From Microvirga calopogonii (GTDB taxonomy: Bacteria; Pseudomonadota; Alphaproteobacteria; Rhizobiales; Beijerinckiaceae), in NCBI RefSeq assembly GCF_003347665.1, contig NZ_QDGA01000032.1, forward strand, positions 1-52,678: a DNA stretch of 52,678 bases. The letters run 5' to 3'. How positions within the stretch are numbered: the first letter of the stretch is position 1; each line of letters starts with the position of its first letter. The notes below the pieces were generated by a model. The model worked only from the letters and a program-made list of their open reading frames with translations, did not search any database and had not been told where the DNA came from. The translations under genes were made by a program, and so were the position numbers. Shown here piece by piece: positions 17,334-25,356 of this stretch.

Positions 17334-17864
17334 CTAGCTTATTCGCTTCAAGCCTTTGCTGAACCGCCGCCAGTTCGCCACATAACTTGCTGCGGATGCC
17401 TCTAACCTCTCTGCGGCAGCCGCATCTAGGACGCGCACGGCTCTCGCAGGTGCGCCGACAATCAGGGAATTGTCGGGAAACTCCTTACCTTCCGTGACCA
17501 GGGCATTAGCACCAACGAGGCAATTTTTCCCGATACGGGCGCCATTGAGGATGGTCGCCCCCATTCCAATCAGTGTATTGTCGCCTATCGTGCAGCCGTG
17601 AACGATCGCATGGTGACCGATCGTGACGCCTGCGCCAATCGCCAGCGGAAATCCGTCGTCCACATGCAACATCGCACCCTCCTGGATGTTAGTGCGGTCC
17701 CCTACCGAAATCGTATCGTTGTCTCCCCGCAAGACAGCCCCAAACCACACACCTACGTCCTGACCAAGGCGAACACGCCCGATGACATGGGCGTCTGGAG
17801 CAATCCAGAAGGCGCTGGCCCCCGGCAATTCGGGCTTTACGCCATCCAGTTCGTATATTGGCAT
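17334..17864 (-). CDS. Gamma-carbonic anhydrase-like hexapeptide-repeat protein
   Basis: The 176-aa protein is a left-handed beta-helix with hexapeptide repeats (VIGRVRLGQDVGVWFGAVLRGD onward) and a C-terminal helix. All three zinc histidines expected for the gamma class can be placed: H in GAMLHVDDG and the two in TIGHHAIVHGC (about residues 70-93). The family includes active carbonic anhydrases and homologues such as PaaY, a thioesterase, and CaiE, which accompany CoA-linked catabolism. Its place beside an acyl-CoA operon with a CaiB-like transferase favours the CaiE/PaaY type, but this is inference. Confidence 0.85.
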   Translation of the reverse strand: MPIYELDGVKPELPGASAFWIAPDAHVIGRVRLGQDVGVWFGAVLRGDNDTISVGDRTNIQEGAMLHVDDGFPLAIGAGVTIGHHAIVHGCTIGDNTLIGMGATILNGARIGKNCLVGANALVTEGKEFPDNSLIVGAPARAVRVLDAAAAERLEASAASYVANWRRFSKGLKRIS

Positions 17865-17994
17865 TTCGCTTCCTCCTTCGTTTGCTCGTCGGAGATCTCG
17901 CTCCGTATCATTTGGCCCGTGTCGTGAATCAGGGAGGTGACGCTACACAGCGTGCCGGCGCAACCCGTCCGCACAAAGTCAGTCTTGAGCTACC

Positions 17995-18681
17995 TCAGCC
18001 CGATGCCGCCCGTCGCGCTGGCCTAGCCTGTTGCTCCGCAGGCGGCGCGCTCTCGGCGAAACCCGCGCGTTCAACCGCCTCACGCTTGTGCCGCAGGTGC
18101 CGGCGAAGGATATGCGAGAGCCCCGCGCCGTCCCGCCGCTGCAGGGCATTCAGGATTGCCTCATGCTCCTGCACCGCCAACTCCCAATGGGTCGGAGGCA
18201 TGGGGGCCACGAACCGCGCCCGCCGAATGCGCGATGTCACCGACTCGTAGAGCGAGGCCAGCACCGCGTTGCCGGCGGCATCGACAATCGTTTCATGGAT
18301 TGACCGGTTGCAGCGGTAGTATTGCGGCAAGTCCCTGTTGCGGTAATGCCCAACCATTTCCTCGTGCAGACTCGCAATTCGCTGGACCTGCTCGTCAGTG
18401 ATACGCTGACAGGCGAGTTCTCCGGCGGCAGCCTCCAAGCTCTCGCAAACCTCAAAGAGATCCTGGACGTCTTTCTGCGTCAGCTTGGCCGCTCTTGCGC
18501 CCCGATTGGGCAACAGAACCACATAACCTTCAGCAGCGAGGACCTTCAGTGCTTCGCGCAGAGGCGTCCGGGAGATCCCCAGCGTCAGGCATAAGTCCCG
18601 CTCGGGCACGCGCGCCCCGGGGGCAATCTCACCCTCCATCAGCATATACCTGACCCGGGACACCACCTCATCATGCAACAT
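17995..18681 (-). CDS. GntR-family regulator, FCD subfamily
   Basis: The 228-aa protein has a winged helix in residues 1-65 (VPERDLCLTLGISRTPLREALKVLAAEGYVVLLPNRGARAAKL). An FCD ligand-binding domain follows (about 80-205) with conserved metal/ligand residues in NRSIHETIVDAAGN and VQEHEAILNAL. The tail is Ala/Arg-rich. It diverges from the acyl-CoA operon at 18911 and faces an intergenic region with a 13-bp inverted repeat, so it probably represses that operon until an organic acid or CoA intermediate appears. The regulator encoded at 31811 is a paralogue of the same subfamily. Confidence 0.9.
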   Translation of the reverse strand: MLHDEVVSRVRYMLMEGEIAPGARVPERDLCLTLGISRTPLREALKVLAAEGYVVLLPNRGARAAKLTQKDVQDLFEVCESLEAAAGELACQRITDEQVQRIASLHEEMVGHYRNRDLPQYYRCNRSIHETIVDAAGNAVLASLYESVTSRIRRARFVAPMPPTHWELAVQEHEAILNALQRRDGAGLSHILRRHLRHKREAVERAGFAESAPPAEQQARPARRAASG

Positions 18682-18910
18682 TGCGTCTCAATCCTTATGC
18701 GTACCCACCTCGTTCGGTGTTGCCGACGGTACCAGGTAACGTCAAGGCTCATCTAGTTTGAATGCATTTATGCCACATGGGCTCCGAATTCCACAATTAT
18801 AATCTTGCGTCCTCCAAATTTTGAATTCAAACTAGATCGGTTCTCAATCGAGCTTCCGGAAAGCTTCTGCATTGTGGTGACGCTGGCATTCAGGGATCTA
18901 CGGAGCAGAG
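18682..18910. promoter_or_regulatory. Divergent promoter region with GntR operator candidates
   Basis: A perfect 13-bp inverted repeat, ATCTAGTTTGAAT at 18751-18763 and ATTCAAACTAGAT at 18825-18837, is spaced for a DNA loop. The right arm overlaps a self-palindrome TTTGAATTCAAA (18820-18831). The AT-rich stretch between the arms (for example acaattataatc near 18792-18803) is a likely promoter. The related string TGAATTCAAA recurs upstream of tctC (26489-26498). Binding by the adjacent GntR protein is inferred. Confidence 0.55.
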
Positions 18911-19741
18911 ATGACAGGATTGAAACTGCCAATGGATACGACAACGATGCCGGCCACCACGCCGAGCGATGAAATTCTCTACGAGCGACGCAATGGGGTG
19001 GCGTTCGTCACCTTCAACAGGCCGCAGGCCCGCAACGCCTTCACCTTCGCCATGTATGAGCGCCTTGCGGAGATCTGCGTAGAGATCAACGAGGACCGGT
19101 CGATCCGAGCCATGGTGCTCACGGGAGCAGGGGGCAAGGCTTTCGCGGCCGGCACGGACATTTCCCAGTTCCGCGCATTCGACAGCCCGGAGGACGCCCT
19201 CGGCTACGAGGGCCGCATCGACCGCGTGCTGAACGCCCTCGAGACCTGTCGCGTGCCGACGATTGCTGCCATCGCCGGGGCCTGCACGGGCGGCGGGGCC
19301 GGCATTGCAGGCTGCTGCGACTTGCGGATTGCCGCCGACAATGCGCGCTTCGGCCTGCCGATCGCCCGGACACTCGGCAATTGCCTCTCCATGTCCAACT
19401 ACAGCCGGTTCGCTGCCCTGATCGGCCCTGCCCGCCTCAAGGAAATGATCTTCACGGCCCGCTTGGTTGAGGCTCCTGAAGCGCTCGAGATCGGCTTGGT
19501 CAGCGAAGTCGTTGCCGATCCGGCCGCGCTGATGTCACGCGCTGAGGAACTCGCCCGCACCGTCGCGGGCCATGCCCCGCTCACCCTCCAGGCCTGCAAG
19601 GAGGCGTTGCGCCGGCTGCGGCCGACAATTCCTCCAGGCCAAGGCGAGGACCTGATCCTCATGTGTTACATGAGTCAGGATTTCCGTGAGGGCATCGACG
19701 CGTTCCTGAACAAGCGCCCTCCGAATTTCAAGGGCGCGTGA
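18911..19741 (+). CDS. Crotonase-superfamily (enoyl-CoA hydratase/isomerase-like) protein without the catalytic glutamates
   Basis: The 276-aa protein has the crotonase fold: FNRPQARNAFTFAMYERL, then GAGGKAFAAGTDISQF (oxyanion hole strand) and AAIAGACTGGGAGIAGCCDLRIAADNARFGLP. In true hydratases the two catalytic glutamates sit in GGGCELA and PEILLG; the aligned positions here are glycine and isoleucine. It is therefore unlikely to be a standard hydratase. Other crotonase members without these residues act as decarboxylases, hydrolases or isomerases. Since malonyl-CoA synthetase is next, a malonyl- or methylmalonyl-CoA decarboxylase role is one possibility. Later in-frame ATGs (for example the eighth codon) could be the start. 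Confidence 0.85.
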   Translation: MTGLKLPMDTTTMPATTPSDEILYERRNGVAFVTFNRPQARNAFTFAMYERLAEICVEINEDRSIRAMVLTGAGGKAFAAGTDISQFRAFDSPEDALGYEGRIDRVLNALETCRVPTIAAIAGACTGGGAGIAGCCDLRIAADNARFGLPIARTLGNCLSMSNYSRFAALIGPARLKEMIFTARLVEAPEALEIGLVSEVVADPAALMSRAEELARTVAGHAPLTLQACKEALRRLRPTIPPGQGEDLILMCYMSQDFREGIDAFLNKRPPNFKGA

Positions 19742-19792
19742 ACCGCCCTTGGCTTTCTCTTTCCTGACAGCTAACGATAGGTTGATCCCGAT

Positions 19793-21316
19793 ATGACGAC
19801 GCTGCTTCCGCTTTTCCATGTGCGCCCCGAGATAGCGGACAAGGTCTTCCTGGAGACGGGAGATGGCAGCACGCTCACCTACCGGCGCTTCTTTGCGATC
19901 ACGGCCCGCCTTGCTCATGCCTTGAGAGGCTGCGGGGTGAAGCCTGGTGATCGGGTCGCCGTTCAGGTCGACAAGTCACCTGAAGCGCTCGCCCTCTATG
20001 TCGCCTGCGTACGTGCCGGAGCCGTCTACCTGCCGCTGAACACGGCCTATACCGCAAGCGAAATTGATTATTTCGTCGGTGACGCCGAGCCGCGCCTCGT
20101 TGTCTGCCGTCCTTCTGCCCAAACCGAGATCGGCGCCATTGCCGCCAAGGTCGGCGGCAGAGCCGAAACCTTGGGTACGGGCGGCGACGGAAGCCTTATG
20201 GCACTTGCGGCTGATCAGCCCGAGACCTTCGAGGATCACCCAGCCGGCCCAGACGATCTTGCGGCGATCCTCTACACCTCCGGTACGACAGGGCGCTCCA
20301 AGGGCGCCATGATGACCCACTACAATCTGGCTTCGAATGCTCTGACGCTGGTCGATTACTGGCGCTTCACGGCGGATGATGTGCTTCTTCACGCCCTGCC
20401 CATCTATCACACCCATGGATTGTTCGTGGCGACCAACGTGGTGCTCGCCGCTCATGCCTCCATGCTTTTCCTGCCGAAATTCGAGGCCGACGAGGTGATC
20501 CGGATTCTGCCGCGAGCCACCGCTATGATGGGCGTTCCCACCTTCTATACGCGCCTGCTGGAGCATCCGGATTTTACGCGCGGACACACCGCGCACATCC
20601 GCCTTTTCATCTCGGGATCGGCGCCGCTCCTGGCCTCGACCCATGACGAGTTCTCGGCGCGCACTGGCCATGCGATCCTTGAGCGCTACGGCATGACCGA
20701 AACGGGTATGAACACCTCCAATCCCTATGACGGTGACAGAATTGCCGGAACCGTGGGCTTCCCCCTGCCCGGCGTCGAATTGCGCATTGCCGATCCCGAA
20801 ACGGGCCGGCAACTCGGCGCCGGCGAGATCGGCATGATCGAGGTGAAGGGCACCAATGTGTTCAAGGGCTACTGGCGCATGCCGGAGAAGACTGCGTCCG
20901 AATTCCGGCCGGATGGCTTCTTCATCACCGGCGACATCGGGAAAATCGACGAGCGCGGCTATGTCCACATTGTGGGACGTGGCAAGGATCTCATCATCAC
21001 CGGCGGCTTCAATGTCTATCCGAAGGAAATCGAACTCGCCATCGACGCCGTCGAAGGCGTGCAGGAATCAGCGGTCATTGGTGTGCCGCATCCGGATTTC
21101 GGCGAGGGCGTGACAGCGATCGTGGTGCCTGTGAAGGATGCCGGCCTGACCGAGGAAACGATCATGGCGAGCGTGCGTGACAAACTTGCAAAATTCAAGC
21201 AGCCCAAGCGCGTGCTCTTCGTGAACGAGCTGCCGCGCAACACCATGGGCAAGGTTCAGAAGAACATGCTGCGCGAGCAGTACAGCACTCTTTACGAGCG
21301 CCGCCAAGTCGGCTGA
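19793..21316 (+). CDS. matB: Malonyl-CoA synthetase (malonate--CoA ligase)
   Basis: The 507-aa acyl-CoA synthetase of the ANL superfamily has the AMP-binding P-loop YTSGTTGRSKGAMMTH (about residues 162-177). Adenylation motif YGMTETGMNTSNPYDGDR follows, with the MatB-type MNTSNP signature, then hinge GRGKDLIITGGFNVYPKEIE and the acetylatable lysine region PRNTMGKVQKN. The enzyme makes malonyl-CoA, or a methylmalonyl analogue, from the free acid, ATP and CoA. There is no adjacent MatA decarboxylase or MatC carrier; instead a crotonase-like gene lies 51 bp upstream and a CoA transferase 50 bp downstream, with a TTT transporter beyond. Substrate preference other than malonate is possible. Confidence 0.88.
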   Translation: MTTLLPLFHVRPEIADKVFLETGDGSTLTYRRFFAITARLAHALRGCGVKPGDRVAVQVDKSPEALALYVACVRAGAVYLPLNTAYTASEIDYFVGDAEPRLVVCRPSAQTEIGAIAAKVGGRAETLGTGGDGSLMALAADQPETFEDHPAGPDDLAAILYTSGTTGRSKGAMMTHYNLASNALTLVDYWRFTADDVLLHALPIYHTHGLFVATNVVLAAHASMLFLPKFEADEVIRILPRATAMMGVPTFYTRLLEHPDFTRGHTAHIRLFISGSAPLLASTHDEFSARTGHAILERYGMTETGMNTSNPYDGDRIAGTVGFPLPGVELRIADPETGRQLGAGEIGMIEVKGTNVFKGYWRMPEKTASEFRPDGFFITGDIGKIDERGYVHIVGRGKDLIITGGFNVYPKEIELAIDAVEGVQESAVIGVPHPDFGEGVTAIVVPVKDAGLTEETIMASVRDKLAKFKQPKRVLFVNELPRNTMGKVQKNMLREQYSTLYERRQVG

Positions 21317-21366
21317 CAGGGTCGTATCTGTGTCCTGAGGCCAGTATTGCGACAACAGATGAGGGT

Positions 21367-22599
21367 ATGATGGGTCCACTCAATGGAATGAAGGTCATTG
21401 ATCTAACGCACGTCATGGCGGGGCCAACCTGCACACTCATGCTGGCCGACATGGGCGCAGATGTCATCAAAATCGAGAAATCCCCCGACGGTGACGACAC
21501 GCGGCGCATGCTGCCTCCCAAGATCGGGGACGAGGCGGCCGCCTACATGATGATGAACCGCAACAAGCGAGGCATCGTGCTCGACCTCAAGACTGAAGGC
21601 GGAAAGAAGGTCCTGCGCCAGCTCGTGCAGACCGCCGACGTGCTCGTCGAGAACTTTGGTCCTGGCGTCATGGAGCGCCTAGGGTTTGGATACGAGGATC
21701 TCAAGAAGGAGAATCCCGGCCTCATCTATTGCTCTCTTTCGGGCTTCGGCCGGACCGGCCCCTATAAAGACCGGCGCGGCTTCGATCTCGTGGCCCAGGC
21801 CATGAGCGGCATCATGAGTTTCACAGGTGAACCGGGCGGAGCACCCGCCAAATGCGGTCCGCCACTCTCGGACATCACGGCCGGCATTCTTGCTGCCATG
21901 GGCATCCTCGCCGCATACGCCCACCGTCTCAGGACTGGCGAGGGTCAGTGGGTCGAGACCTCCCTTTTCGAAGCGGCCCTCGTTCAGACCTACTGGCAAT
22001 CGGCGATTGCGCTTGCAACCGGTTCCGCCCCCAAGGCCATGGGATCGGCGCATCCGCTCAACGCCCCGTACCAAGCCTTCCAGGCGTCGGATGGCTGGAT
22101 TGTCGTCGGTGGCGCAAACCAAAAGAACTGGCTGCGCACGCTCGACGCCATCGGCGCACCCGAGCTGGCCGATGATTCCCGGTTCCGGACCGGCGCTGAC
22201 CGCATGGGGAATCTGCCCGAACTCGAGGCGAAACTCGCAGAGCGCTTCCGCACCAAACCGGCAGCGTATTGGCTCGAAATTCTCGATGAGAAGGGCGTAC
22301 CCTGCGGACCCGTCTACGACATGCTGCAGGCCCTCAACGATCCTCAGACGGCCGCTCGCAAGATGTTGGTCGAGGTTGAACATTCGACGCTCGGCCCCGT
22401 CAAGACACTGGGCCTTCCCGTGAAGTTCTCCAGAACGCCAGGCGATGTCCTCAAGGGCGCTCCCGTCTTCGGTGAGGACACACGCGAGATCTTGAAGCAA
22501 GCGGGGTTCTCGGAGCAGGAGATTGACACCTTCCTGCTGGAAGGAGCCGTAGTCTGCGCCGAGATTGAAACTCAGGTGAAGCCGCGGAAAGCGAGTTAG
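21367..22599 (+). CDS. CaiB/BaiF-type (class III) CoA transferase
   Basis: The 410-aa protein starts MMGPLNGMKVIDLTHVMAGP and has the class III hallmarks: GADVIKIEKSPDGDDTR, then NRNKRGIVLDLKTEGGKKVL and VENFGPGVMERLGFGYEDL. The catalytic aspartate region is RRGFDLVAQAMSGIM (about residue 142). These enzymes move CoA between organic acids (formyl-, succinyl-, carnitinyl-, mesaconyl-CoA types). As third gene of the operon it could recycle CoA from malonyl- or succinyl-CoA to an imported acid. A 10-bp-stem hairpin follows 49 bp downstream. Confidence 0.9.
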   Translation: MMGPLNGMKVIDLTHVMAGPTCTLMLADMGADVIKIEKSPDGDDTRRMLPPKIGDEAAAYMMMNRNKRGIVLDLKTEGGKKVLRQLVQTADVLVENFGPGVMERLGFGYEDLKKENPGLIYCSLSGFGRTGPYKDRRGFDLVAQAMSGIMSFTGEPGGAPAKCGPPLSDITAGILAAMGILAAYAHRLRTGEGQWVETSLFEAALVQTYWQSAIALATGSAPKAMGSAHPLNAPYQAFQASDGWIVVGGANQKNWLRTLDAIGAPELADDSRFRTGADRMGNLPELEAKLAERFRTKPAAYWLEILDEKGVPCGPVYDMLQALNDPQTAARKMLVEVEHSTLGPVKTLGLPVKFSRTPGDVLKGAPVFGEDTREILKQAGFSEQEIDTFLLEGAVVCAEIETQVKPRKAS

Positions 22600-22647
22600 G
22601 ATCCGGAGCGGATCGCGGGGAAGCCCGCACTCGCTCTACAGTATGGG

Positions 22648-22674
22648 CCCCAAAAGTAGACCCCACTTTTGGGG
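22648..22674 (+). terminator. Likely terminator of the acyl-CoA operon
   Basis: A perfect 10-bp stem (CCCCAAAAGT at 22648-22657, ACTTTTGGGG at 22665-22674) with a 7-nt loop lies 49 bp after the CoA transferase stop. No T-run follows, so termination is plausible rather than certain; it may instead be part of the palindromic repeats just downstream. Confidence 0.5.
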
Positions 22675-22737
22675 GCAATCCGATGCTTCCATTTTAGCGA
22701 AGCGCATAGTTGGACGCCGAAAAGCGGGTCCAACGAT

Positions 22738-22851
22738 GCGCTAGAGCATCGAACGCAAAAGTGGGAACCGGTTTTGCGTGTAAAGATGCAGGAAAACAAA
22801 AGCTTAGAGCATTGGACGTGAGTTCGAATTTGCGTCCGATGCTCTAAAGCT
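22738..22851. repeat. Intergenic palindromic repeat units
   Basis: Two dyads lie in tandem. ACGCAAAA (22753-22760) pairs with TTTTGCGT (22772-22779) around GTGGGAACCGG. TTAGAGCATTGGACG (from 22804) pairs with CGTCCGATGCTCTAA (to 22847). The wording AGAGCAT-CGAACGCAAAAGTGGGAACCGG resembles the short palindromic units scattered between genes of many Rhizobiales. They are probably non-coding repeats. Confidence 0.5.
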
Positions 22852-23213
22852 GTTTTCCCTTCCGTTTTGCACTCTGGTTCATAGAACTATGTGCGTGAAT
22901 GCGGGTAAGGGCGTCGCCAATATCGGCGCGATCCGCATCGTTCTCCTCTCAAAGCCGAGATGGCCGACATCGGAAGATTTCGCTGCGAGACCGGCGTAGT
23001 AACGCGCGTGAAGAAGCAGGCGAAAAAACTCGAACGCCAGCCCCATATTAGCATGGCAGCAGGCGTTCACATTTAAGCACCCCATCGTTTCTGATGAAGA
23101 CGGGGACCTAATCCTGGCATGATCTCTCTCGGTGAGTCGGCGCCGATTATATTTGGCCCTCCCTTCACGCATTGAAGATAGCGAGAATATATCCGCTCTG
23201 TAGGATAGGCAGC
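22852..23213. other. Gene-free interval
   Basis: I find no supported gene here; minus-strand frames lack a ribosome site and protein-like composition. It separates the acyl-CoA operon from the convergent tct operon. Confidence 0.4.
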
Positions 23214-23247
23214 GATGCCGCTGCGAGCTATCACCCGCAGCGGCATC
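23214..23247 (-). terminator. Terminator hairpin after tctA
   Basis: A perfect 12-bp stem (GATGCCGCTGCG/CGCAGCGGCATC) with a 10-nt loop begins 13 bases past the tctA stop. The T-rich side lies on the plus strand (cccttttcc), so it could also terminate rightward transcripts. Confidence 0.6.
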
Positions 23248-23259
23248 GCCCTTTTCCAT

Positions 23260-24780
23260 TCAGTTCACTGTCTTAACTTGACCAAGGCGCAGCATGTTCG
23301 CGCGTCTGATCAGTCTGGCCAAAAGCGGCCAGGTCAGGAGGAGCGTCGCCAGGATGGTGATCGTGCTCACGAGCGGGTTCGAGAAGAATATACTCAAGCT
23401 GCCCTGCGACATCAGCATGGACTGGCGGAAGGCATCCTCAGCCTTGTCGCCGAGCACGAGAGCGAGCACGAGCGGCGCAATTGGGTAGTCGAGCTTCTTG
23501 AACACGTAGCCGACGATACCGAAGATGAAAGCAATCCACAGATCGGGCTTCGATGAGGCGACCGTCCATGCACCGATGAAGCAAATCACCACAATCAGCG
23601 GACCGATGATTGCGAATGGTATGCGCAGGATGGACGCGAAGAGAGGCACCGTCGCGAGGACGAGGATCACAGCCACGACGTTGCCAATATACATCGAGGC
23701 GATCAGGCCCCAGACGAAGTCGGGCCTCTCGACGAAGAGCATCGGCCCCGGGTTGAGTCCCCAAATCATCAATCCGCCCATCATCACGGCAGCGGTAGCG
23801 GAGCCCGGAATGCCCAGCGCCAGCATCGGCAGCATGGCGGCCGTGCCAGCACCATGGTCGGCGGTTTCTGGTGCGATGACGCCCTCCGGTTCGCCGCTTC
23901 CAAACTGGTCACGCCGACGCGAGAACCGTTTGGCCAGACCATAGCTCATGAAAGATGCCGCAGTGGGTCCGCCCGGTGTGATCCCCATCCAGACGCCGAC
24001 AAGGCTTCCCCGCAGCAGCGCGACCCAGTACCGAGGCATCCGGACGAGCGTCTCCAAGACGCCAGCAAGGCTTACCTTTGCCTTTACTCCGTCGAATTTG
24101 AGACCCTCCTCCATCGTGAGCAGAAGTTCGCCAATCCCAAAGAGGCCGATCACGACGATAAGGAAGCTGATGCCGCGCAGCAGCTCGTCGAACCCGAAGG
24201 TCAGCCTCAGGCTGCCGGAAATCGTATCCATTCCGACCGTTGCGAAGGCGAAGCCCAAGAGAATAGAAACGATTGTCTTCGAAGGCTGCGCGGCCGACAG
24301 GCCGACAAAGCTTGCAAAGGCCAGGAAATAGACGGCGAAGAACTCAGGCGATGAAAACTGGAGCGCGAAGCTCGTCACCCAGCCCGACAGAAGCGTCGTG
24401 ACGATGACCCCCATCATTGCGCCGAACCCAGCCGACAAGAAAGCAAAGGAGAGCGCTTGAACGGCCTGGCCCTGCTTGGCCATGGGATGCCCGTCAAAGG
24501 TCGTGGCGACGGAGGACGGCTCGCCTGGAATATTGAACAGAATCGACGTGGTGGAGCCGCCGAACAAGGCCCCCCAGTACATGCTGGTGAGAAGAATGAT
24601 GGCTCCAACCGGATCCATCGTATACGTCAGCGGCAGCAGGAGCGTCACTCCATTTGGAGCCCCCAGCCCCGGCAACACACCAACCAGGATACCGAGCAGC
24701 ACGCCAATCATCATCAAGAACACGTGCTGGAACGTCAGCGCAACCGCAAAGCCATGGAAAAGCGACTCGATATTGGCCAT
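23260..24780 (-). CDS. tctA: Tripartite tricarboxylate transporter permease TctA (system 1)
   Basis: This 506-aa large membrane subunit begins MANIESLFHGFAVALTFQHV. The family signatures are present: GVLPGLGAPNGVTLLLPLTY near the start, NIPGEPSSVATTFDGHPMA (about 90) and GITPGGPTAASFMSYGLAKRF (about 265-285), with a dozen predicted helices. TctA forms the sodium- or proton-driven channel that takes substrate from the TctC binding protein. The start at 24780 has a TGAGGTG site that overlaps the tctB stop codon, so translation is coupled. Gene order is tctC-tctB-tctA on the minus strand. Confidence 0.93.
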   Translation of the reverse strand: MANIESLFHGFAVALTFQHVFLMMIGVLLGILVGVLPGLGAPNGVTLLLPLTYTMDPVGAIILLTSMYWGALFGGSTTSILFNIPGEPSSVATTFDGHPMAKQGQAVQALSFAFLSAGFGAMMGVIVTTLLSGWVTSFALQFSSPEFFAVYFLAFASFVGLSAAQPSKTIVSILLGFAFATVGMDTISGSLRLTFGFDELLRGISFLIVVIGLFGIGELLLTMEEGLKFDGVKAKVSLAGVLETLVRMPRYWVALLRGSLVGVWMGITPGGPTAASFMSYGLAKRFSRRRDQFGSGEPEGVIAPETADHGAGTAAMLPMLALGIPGSATAAVMMGGLMIWGLNPGPMLFVERPDFVWGLIASMYIGNVVAVILVLATVPLFASILRIPFAIIGPLIVVICFIGAWTVASSKPDLWIAFIFGIVGYVFKKLDYPIAPLVLALVLGDKAEDAFRQSMLMSQGSLSIFFSNPLVSTITILATLLLTWPLLARLIRRANMLRLGQVKTVN

Positions 24781-24788
24781 AAAACACC

Positions 24789-25283
24789 TCAATAAAGCCC
24801 GAGCAGAGCTTCGAGCGGGCCCGTCAGCAGGGGCACCTTGAACCAGATCGGAAATATGAGCCGCATCGCGACCGCAACAGCGAGCGCGAGGCCGATGGCA
24901 TAAACGGGCCGGTAGCCTCCCTGAAAGATCATGACGAGTGAAAGGTAAAGTATCGTCCCGACATAAAGACCAAGAAAGGAGGAGACAACCACGAAGCCCA
25001 AGATCGGCAGTCCGAACGCAAGAACGCTCCGCATCTGCACATTCGTGACGAAGGTGGAATGGTCGGCACTACGGTGCCAGAGGGCAAAAACGAGATTTGT
25101 GAGACTCGCCAAGACGATGAGTACGCCTATACGGAACGGGAAGTAGCCTGATGCAGGCCCGGAGTCCCCCCATCCGATGTCGTGCTCGACAGCGCCCCAC
25201 ATGACGGCTACGCCAACGATTCCGGTGACAAGCGCCGTTGCCACCTCCATGCTTGTGCGCGATATGAGCGCTCGTTCGTTCAT
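24789..25283 (-). CDS. tctB: Tripartite tricarboxylate transporter small subunit TctB (system 1)
   Basis: This small membrane protein (about 164 aa) has four hydrophobic segments (starting near VATALVTGIVGVAVMWGA, IGVLIVLASLTNLVFAL, GLPILGFVVVSSFLGLYVG and AIGLALAVAVAMRLIF) and the TctB motif GPASGYFPFRIG. TctB is the small partner of TctA. An AGGAGG site lies upstream; either the ATG at 25283 or the GTG one codon earlier may be used. It lies between tctC and tctA. Confidence 0.88.
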   Translation of the reverse strand: MNERALISRTSMEVATALVTGIVGVAVMWGAVEHDIGWGDSGPASGYFPFRIGVLIVLASLTNLVFALWHRSADHSTFVTNVQMRSVLAFGLPILGFVVVSSFLGLYVGTILYLSLVMIFQGGYRPVYAIGLALAVAVAMRLIFPIWFKVPLLTGPLEALLGLY

Positions 25284-25356
25284 CACCGAACCTACCTCCT
25301 GTTTGAAGGATGAAAGGCACGGTCGTTGCCCGTGCCTTTCATGAGGACCCGACGGT

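Noticed and set aside
22879..23259. 126-codon minus-strand frame downstream of tctA
   Set aside because: It contains the terminator hairpin at its start and has unusual, non-protein-like composition.
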